The position numbers were made by a program, and so were the translations under genes. The notes below the pieces were generated by a model. The model saw only the letters and a list, made by a program, of their open reading frames with translations. It was not told the origin of the DNA and did not search any database. A stretch of 5,937 nucleotides of DNA, taken from Bradyrhizobium sp. (GTDB lineage: Bacteria; Pseudomonadota; Alphaproteobacteria; Rhizobiales; Xanthobacteraceae). Every line of letters begins with the position of its first letter. Within the stretch, counting starts at the first letter, position 1. Shown here one piece after another: positions 5,496 through 5,937 of this stretch. The stretch is from the NCBI GenBank assembly GCA_028290165.1, contig JAQGKJ010000753.1, forward strand, positions 1-5,937, written 5' to 3'.

Positions 5496-5937
5496 ATGCT
5501 CCACGACTGGGGCGTGATCGCAGCCGCGTTCGCCTACATCGGGTTCCTGTTTCTGGTGGCGAGCTACGGCGACCGCCTCTCGCCGACGCAGCGCGGCCGT
5601 GCCAGCGCGCTGATCTATCCGCTGTCGCTGGCGATCTACTGCACCTCCTGGACGTTCTTCGGCTCGGTCGGATTCGCCACCCGTACCAGCGTCGATTTCC
5701 TCGCGATCTATATCGGCCCGATCGTGATGATCGGGCTCGGCACGCCGCTGCTGCGCCGCGTGATCCAGATGGCGAAATCCCAGAACATCACCTCGATCGC
5801 CGATTTCATCGCCGCCCGTTACGGCAAGAGCCAGGCCGTTGCCGCCACCGTGGCGCTGATCGCGATCATCGGATCGGTTCCCTACATCGCGCTGCAGCTC
5901 AAGGCGGTGGCATCGTCGCTGGAAACCATTCTCAGCG
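5496..5937 (+). CDS. Solute-symporter-type sensor protein, probably a hybrid histidine kinase (3' end cut)
   Basis: The first 147 residues are visible, and the frame is open to the window edge. The ATG at 5496 is preceded by AGGGAG (5481-5486) at nine bases. The sequence is a membrane domain of the sodium:solute symporter (PutP-like) family in the version fused to sensor kinases. Hydrophobic helices lie at about residues 6-23, 37-59, 67-85 and 114-136. The landmarks are SLAIYCTSWTFFGSVG (44-59), ITSIADFIAARYGKS (98-112) and IIGSVPYIALQLKAV (124-138). In CbrA-like proteins this domain is followed by PAS, HisKA and HATPase domains and often a receiver domain; these would lie beyond the edge, so the kinase part is inferred. 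A plain symporter is the alternative, but the TSWTFFGSVG and SVPYIALQLKA motifs favour the sensor type. It follows hemA on the same strand but behind a terminator, so separate transcription is likely. Confidence 0.85.
   Translation, partial: MLHDWGVIAAAFAYIGFLFLVASYGDRLSPTQRGRASALIYPLSLAIYCTSWTFFGSVGFATRTSVDFLAIYIGPIVMIGLGTPLLRRVIQMAKSQNITSIADFIAARYGKSQAVAATVALIAIIGSVPYIALQLKAVASSLETILS

Noticed and set aside
3963..5504. A 513-codon open frame on the minus strand opposite hemA
   Set aside because: It is a mirror of the hemA coding frame, rich in Asp, Arg, His and Gly as expected for an antisense shadow, and it starts and ends without sensible signals.

Overview
The window looks like a chromosomal stretch from an alphaproteobacterium of the Bradyrhizobium/Rhodopseudomonas group (Nitrobacteraceae). 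The reasons are: a Shemin-pathway 5-aminolevulinate synthase (hemA) of 409 residues with a perfect FNR/FixK-type box in its upstream region; two orphan substrate-binding proteins with the MRRR(D/E)F(V/I)TLI signal typical of the large ABC_sub_bind family in these bacteria; a solute-symporter-type sensor protein; and GC-rich codon use. The genus is an inference.

Layout, left to right. Positions 1-530 are gene-poor. There is an unresolved fragment at the left edge and, on the minus strand at 289-519, a 76-residue protein that seems to be an internally shortened member of a small conserved family. Positions 520-864 are non-coding, with several short hairpins, and lead into a secreted alpha/beta hydrolase (865-1704, plus). 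This gene converges, with only 11 bases between stop codons, on two tandem paralogous periplasmic substrate-binding proteins on the minus strand (3722-2754, then 2687-1716). They are probably co-transcribed from a promoter with a perfect -10 near 3760. No permease or ATPase gene is present in the window.

Positions 3723-4121 form a divergent control region. It holds an 8-bp inverted repeat, a FixK/FNR box (TTGATCCAGATCAA) and a leader with a threefold CAGGTT-type repeat. It precedes hemA (4122-5351, plus), which makes 5-aminolevulinate for haem (and, in phototrophic relatives, bacteriochlorophyll). The box predicts induction of hemA under low oxygen. hemA ends in a good hairpin terminator at 5378-5405. 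It is followed by the start of a large membrane sensor gene (5496 to the window edge, cut), whose visible part is the sodium:solute symporter-like input domain of hybrid histidine kinases.

I see no CRISPR array, rRNA, tRNA, insertion sequence or defence island, and nothing that amounts to a clearly new system. The points most worth a second look are the shortened small protein, the layered control region of hemA, and the tandem orphan binding proteins.
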